From CAYRFU01 sp964423525 (lineage in GTDB: Bacteria > Vulcanimicrobiota > Xenobia > Xenobiales > JADMJV01), in NCBI GenBank assembly GCA_964423525.1, contig CAYRFU010000353.1, forward strand, positions 1 to 7,018: a stretch of 7,018 nt of DNA, written 5' to 3'. This document shows positions 4,429 through 7,018 of this stretch, piece after piece. A program made the position numbers and the translations under genes. Position 1 is the first letter of the stretch. Every line of letters begins with the position of its first letter. The notes under the pieces were generated by a model, which was given only the letters and a program-made list of their open reading frames with translations, had not been told where the DNA came from and made no database searches.

Positions 4429-6459
4429 GTGAGACGCCGGGGCAATATTCTTCTGGTGGCAATTTTCATGGCCGTCTTCCTCTTTTTCTTGTCGGTCGCC
4501 CTGGTCACCCAGAATCGAATGGACATCAGTCTGGCCCTCTCGGTAGACCATCGTCTCCAGGCCGAACTCGCAGCCCGAGCCGCTACCAACTACGCCCTGG
4601 CCACCATGCGGGAAAGAGACGATTGGGAAGCCGAGCTGCAAAACAAGACTGGCGAAGTCGGCTCGGGCCAATGGGAGGTTTCGGTCCAACCGTATGCCGA
4701 CCCGACCGGCAGCCCCTTTCTATTTGAGGTGATGGGCAAAGGTCGTTCTGGGCCGGTCACCCGGGTGCGTAGGGTGGTGGTCGAAGAAATCAGGATGGCC
4801 CAGGCGCGGGGTGATGGCAAGTATCCCCACTTCTTCTCTTACCTGGCCAGCGGCGAATTGGCCGTCTTGACACCCGATTTTCGCTGGCAGTCGCTGGGCG
4901 AGGTGCCCCGCCAGGACTCTCCCCTCTCGGCAGCCGGAGGCCCGCTGTTCTCCTTCGCTCCCGAAGGCACCGCCACACGCCCGCCCGTCATTCTTACCAC
5001 TCTTCCCTTTTTTGACGCCGAGAGCGGAGATCTCATTAACGGACCCTCTATCCGCCTTGAAGTTTGCCCTCCGGGGGAGCATATCGTCTATCTGGACCTT
5101 AACAACGGCGTGGCCAGCTGGCAGGACATCCCCGATCCAGGGCCCGAGCTCGGCAGTTGGAACGGGGTGATGGAGGACTCTGACGGAACCCGGATTCTCC
5201 CCCTGGTCACCCTCTATGAGGAAGACGACCCCGATGAAGAAGATTTAGAGAAGACACCCTGGCACCGACTCGATTTACGCTTGAGGGGAAGAGCGGGTGA
5301 AGGGAATCCACAAATCGAGACAGTCGAGACCAAATCGACTCAGTGGAAAGACAGTTTTGAAGACTTCACCGCCGACATCAGCACCAAGCCTTGGAGCAGT
5401 GCCTGGGATATCGCTCAAACCCCCAGCGAGCTGACTATCGAGTGGGATGAAATCACCGAGCCGAGGATCTATCTCAACTGGTATTCCCTCGACGGCAAAG
5501 GGCTGACGACTCAGGGTGACAAGGTTTACTGTCACGCCACCCACTACTTCTACGGCCATCTCGACCTGGGTGGCGAAATGAAGGAGCTGGGAACGCCCCT
5601 GTTCGAATCGATCGTCTACCAGTCTCCGGCCATCCTTTGCTACGACTTGAGCGATGAGAAGTGGACTATCGTGGTCGACATGATGAAGATGGACGACCCC
5701 AATACCACGCCCGACATCTTTTTGGGACCCGAGGCCGACAAGTCCGCTTTGACGGCCACCTCCGAAGGGGAAGTCCACAGCTTCGACCGAGCCGATGCCA
5801 CCGACGTCGTGCGGGGGAAAATGAGGGGGTTCACCCGGGTTGGTAGGGCCACCAGCCCGGTCCAGTCGCTGTTGGCCTACAACGAGGAGATCTACTATTT
5901 TTCCCAAGCCGGCTATTGGGATCAAGAAAGGCGGGAGAGGATGGGCCTGCTGAGTCTCAACGGTGACCAGATCGACCCCTCCGATGGACTGGCCTTTGAC
6001 CACCCCGAAGTGTTGGCCAAGCTCCCCGTGCCAGACCAGGGCCTCGTCGACCACACCTTCTCACCCCGCACCCTGGTCTCATTGAGCCTGCAGGCCCTGG
6101 GTAGCGATGTCACGGCCTGGGAGGGGGACCTCTACTGCGCAGCTTGGATCCGTCGCAAGACCGACGAACCGAGTTTTGAACCGGCCGGCTTCTTCGGCCA
6201 GCTTCCGGAGCTGAGCCACTATCTGACGATCCTCCGTTACGACGGCGAGCACTGGCAAGTTTGGCCGGGAGGCTTGCGCCAGCATCTGGTCCATCAGCCA
6301 GCCGGCGACCTGTTCCAGGGCGTCTTTCCAGCTCGCGATGCAGAAGGCGAAAGTCTGGTGGTGAAGCCAACCTTGCTGGCCGCTGGAGCCTACGAGGGCG
6401 ACTTCGCCTACTCCAACCGCTACGCGGTCTTGACTGTCACCGAGTCGGCCGGTGAGTAA
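4429..6459 (+). CDS. Large PilX/GspK-like prepilin-type surface protein
   Basis: A 676-residue protein of unknown function. It starts with a short basic leader, MRRRG, followed by a hydrophobic helix at residues 7-26 and an amphipathic continuation (RLQAELAARAATNYALATMRE). This layout matches type IV prepilins of the PilX/GspK kind, with cleavage predicted after G5. The glutamate normally at mature position 5 is absent (V10), as in GspK-type minor pilins. The remaining roughly 600 residues are acidic and rich in beta-strand patterns and aromatic residues. Segments such as ILCYDLSDEKWTIV, SLLAYNEEIYYFSQAG and LTILRYDGEHWQVW resemble beta-propeller blades, though I cannot assign a fold. An acidic stretch lies near 264-273, and there are only four cysteines. 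It probably sits on the cell surface, anchored or at a pilus tip. GTG 4429 has no ribosome site and coincides with the predicted transcript start. The gene overlaps the next one by 8 bases. Confidence 0.87.
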   Translation: MRRRGNILLVAIFMAVFLFFLSVALVTQNRMDISLALSVDHRLQAELAARAATNYALATMRERDDWEAELQNKTGEVGSGQWEVSVQPYADPTGSPFLFEVMGKGRSGPVTRVRRVVVEEIRMAQARGDGKYPHFFSYLASGELAVLTPDFRWQSLGEVPRQDSPLSAAGGPLFSFAPEGTATRPPVILTTLPFFDAESGDLINGPSIRLEVCPPGEHIVYLDLNNGVASWQDIPDPGPELGSWNGVMEDSDGTRILPLVTLYEEDDPDEEDLEKTPWHRLDLRLRGRAGEGNPQIETVETKSTQWKDSFEDFTADISTKPWSSAWDIAQTPSELTIEWDEITEPRIYLNWYSLDGKGLTTQGDKVYCHATHYFYGHLDLGGEMKELGTPLFESIVYQSPAILCYDLSDEKWTIVVDMMKMDDPNTTPDIFLGPEADKSALTATSEGEVHSFDRADATDVVRGKMRGFTRVGRATSPVQSLLAYNEEIYYFSQAGYWDQERRERMGLLSLNGDQIDPSDGLAFDHPEVLAKLPVPDQGLVDHTFSPRTLVSLSLQALGSDVTAWEGDLYCAAWIRRKTDEPSFEPAGFFGQLPELSHYLTILRYDGEHWQVWPGGLRQHLVHQPAGDLFQGVFPARDAEGESLVVKPTLLAAGAYEGDFAYSNRYAVLTVTESAGE

Positions 6460-7018
6460 ACTCCGCCTTGAGACTCTCGAATTCACCCACTGGTCTGAGC
6501 GAGGTGCCGTGCTGGCCCCGTCTCAACGAGGGGTGGCCGCTGCGATCGGAGCCCTCCCAGGGGAACAAGGTGTTTGCTGGATAGGCCGCCGCAAGAAATC
6601 CCGCCGCCAGGCCTGGCTGGCGGAGGTGACTGAGCCGGTCTCAGAAAGGCGTGAGCCACGCTGCCCCCACTTCGGAATCTGTGGTGGATGTAGCCACCAG
6701 CATCTGGCCTCGGAGAAGCAACTCGAAGCCAAAGCCGAGCCGATCTATACGCTTTTGGCGGAGGCCTCGCCTGAGACCGACTTCCTGCCTCCCGTGGCCG
6801 CCCCTGGGCCCTGGCACTACCGCGGCAAAGTGGAGTTCAGCTTTCTTCAGGGACCGAGAGGCCTGGAAGTTGGCTTCAACCGGCGGGGCAAGTTTGACTG
6901 GCTGGTCGAGGTGGGTCACTGTTACATCGGGCCTCCGGGCAACGGAAAGATTCTCGAGACGACCCGGAGCTGGGCCCACCGGCACGGCCTGGTGGGATGG
7001 TCGCCGCGCCAAAACCAG
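6452..7018 (+). CDS. rlmD: RlmD/RumA-type 23S rRNA uracil-5-methyltransferase, N-terminal part
   Basis: The first 189 codons of a TrmA-family RNA methyltransferase; the frame is still open at the right edge, so the SAM-binding and catalytic half is missing from view. Residues about 17-60 look like a TRAM domain (RGVAAAIGALPGEQ). C71, C77 and C80 in CPHFGICGGC, with C157 in GHCYIG, match the four ligands of the [4Fe-4S] cluster of RumA. WHYRGKVEFSF at 121-131 and the GFNRRG segment are family hallmarks. Such enzymes methylate C5 of a uridine in 23S rRNA; assignment to RlmD rather than RlmC or a dual-site RlmCD type cannot be made from this half. The start is taken as GTG 6452, overlapping the stop of the pilin-like gene in GTGAGTAA. 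No strong ribosome site is present, suggesting translational coupling. Confidence 0.9.
   Translation, partial: MSKLRLETLEFTHWSERGAVLAPSQRGVAAAIGALPGEQGVCWIGRRKKSRRQAWLAEVTEPVSERREPRCPHFGICGGCSHQHLASEKQLEAKAEPIYTLLAEASPETDFLPPVAAPGPWHYRGKVEFSFLQGPRGLEVGFNRRGKFDWLVEVGHCYIGPPGNGKILETTRSWAHRHGLVGWSPRQNQ

Noticed and set aside
4378..4689. Upstream extension of the Nudix-MBL frame by 104 codons
   Set aside because: These codons are antisense to the prepilin leader and helix of the divergent gene, show no homology, and precede the first strand of the Nudix domain.
5275..6054. 259-codon minus-strand ORF inside the pilin-like gene
   Set aside because: It is nested in the middle of a continuous + strand frame; its product is rich in Gly and Val without recognisable motifs.

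Overview
The window is about 7 kb of moderately GC-rich bacterial DNA with tightly packed genes on both strands. Gene content (a nucleotide-sugar pathway, a PilX-like pilin-type protein, a TrmA-family RNA methyltransferase) points to a free-living bacterium, probably one with type IV pili and a surface polysaccharide. Nothing here fixes the phylum, and I do not name one. No tRNA, rRNA, CRISPR array, transposase or integrase was seen.

Left part (1-1964, + strand): after 158 bases of spacer comes a 260-residue protein with an N-terminal XRE-type helix-turn-helix and a C-terminal segment resembling the DUF559/Vsr-like nuclease fold. After 36 bases follows a Gfo/Idh/MocA oxidoreductase of the WlbA/WbpB type (UDP-GlcNAcA 3-dehydrogenase).

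Middle (1965-2558): a 594-base stretch with no conventional gene but much structure. It holds a 9-base period repeat, an 11-bp inverted repeat, an anti-Shine-Dalgarno/Shine-Dalgarno pair, a 44-codon basic small ORF with an ideal ribosome binding site, a 14-bp palindrome, a 14-bp direct repeat, an 8-bp hairpin, a perfect 13-bp tandem duplication and two small hairpins. The small ORF is in the same frame as the next gene, separated from it only by one TAG codon. Next is a WlbB/WbpD-type hexapeptide N-acetyltransferase (2559-3131), which acts two steps after WlbA in making UDP-2,3-diacetamido sugars. The aminotransferase for the intervening step is not in the window.

Right part (3118-7018): a minus-strand gene, overlapping the acetyltransferase tail to tail by 14 bases, encodes a Nudix hydrolase fused to a LACTB2-like metallo-beta-lactamase with a winged-helix tail. 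It diverges from a 676-residue pilin-like protein across about 50 bases that appear to hold two overlapping promoters, with the + strand one placed for a leaderless GTG-start message. The pilin-like gene overlaps by 8 bases a 23S rRNA uracil-5-methyltransferase (RlmD/RumA type) that runs off the right edge.

The most unusual items are the XRE-nuclease fusion, the structured 2.1-2.56 kb region with its in-frame amber codon, and the pilin-like protein with a very large C-terminal domain.
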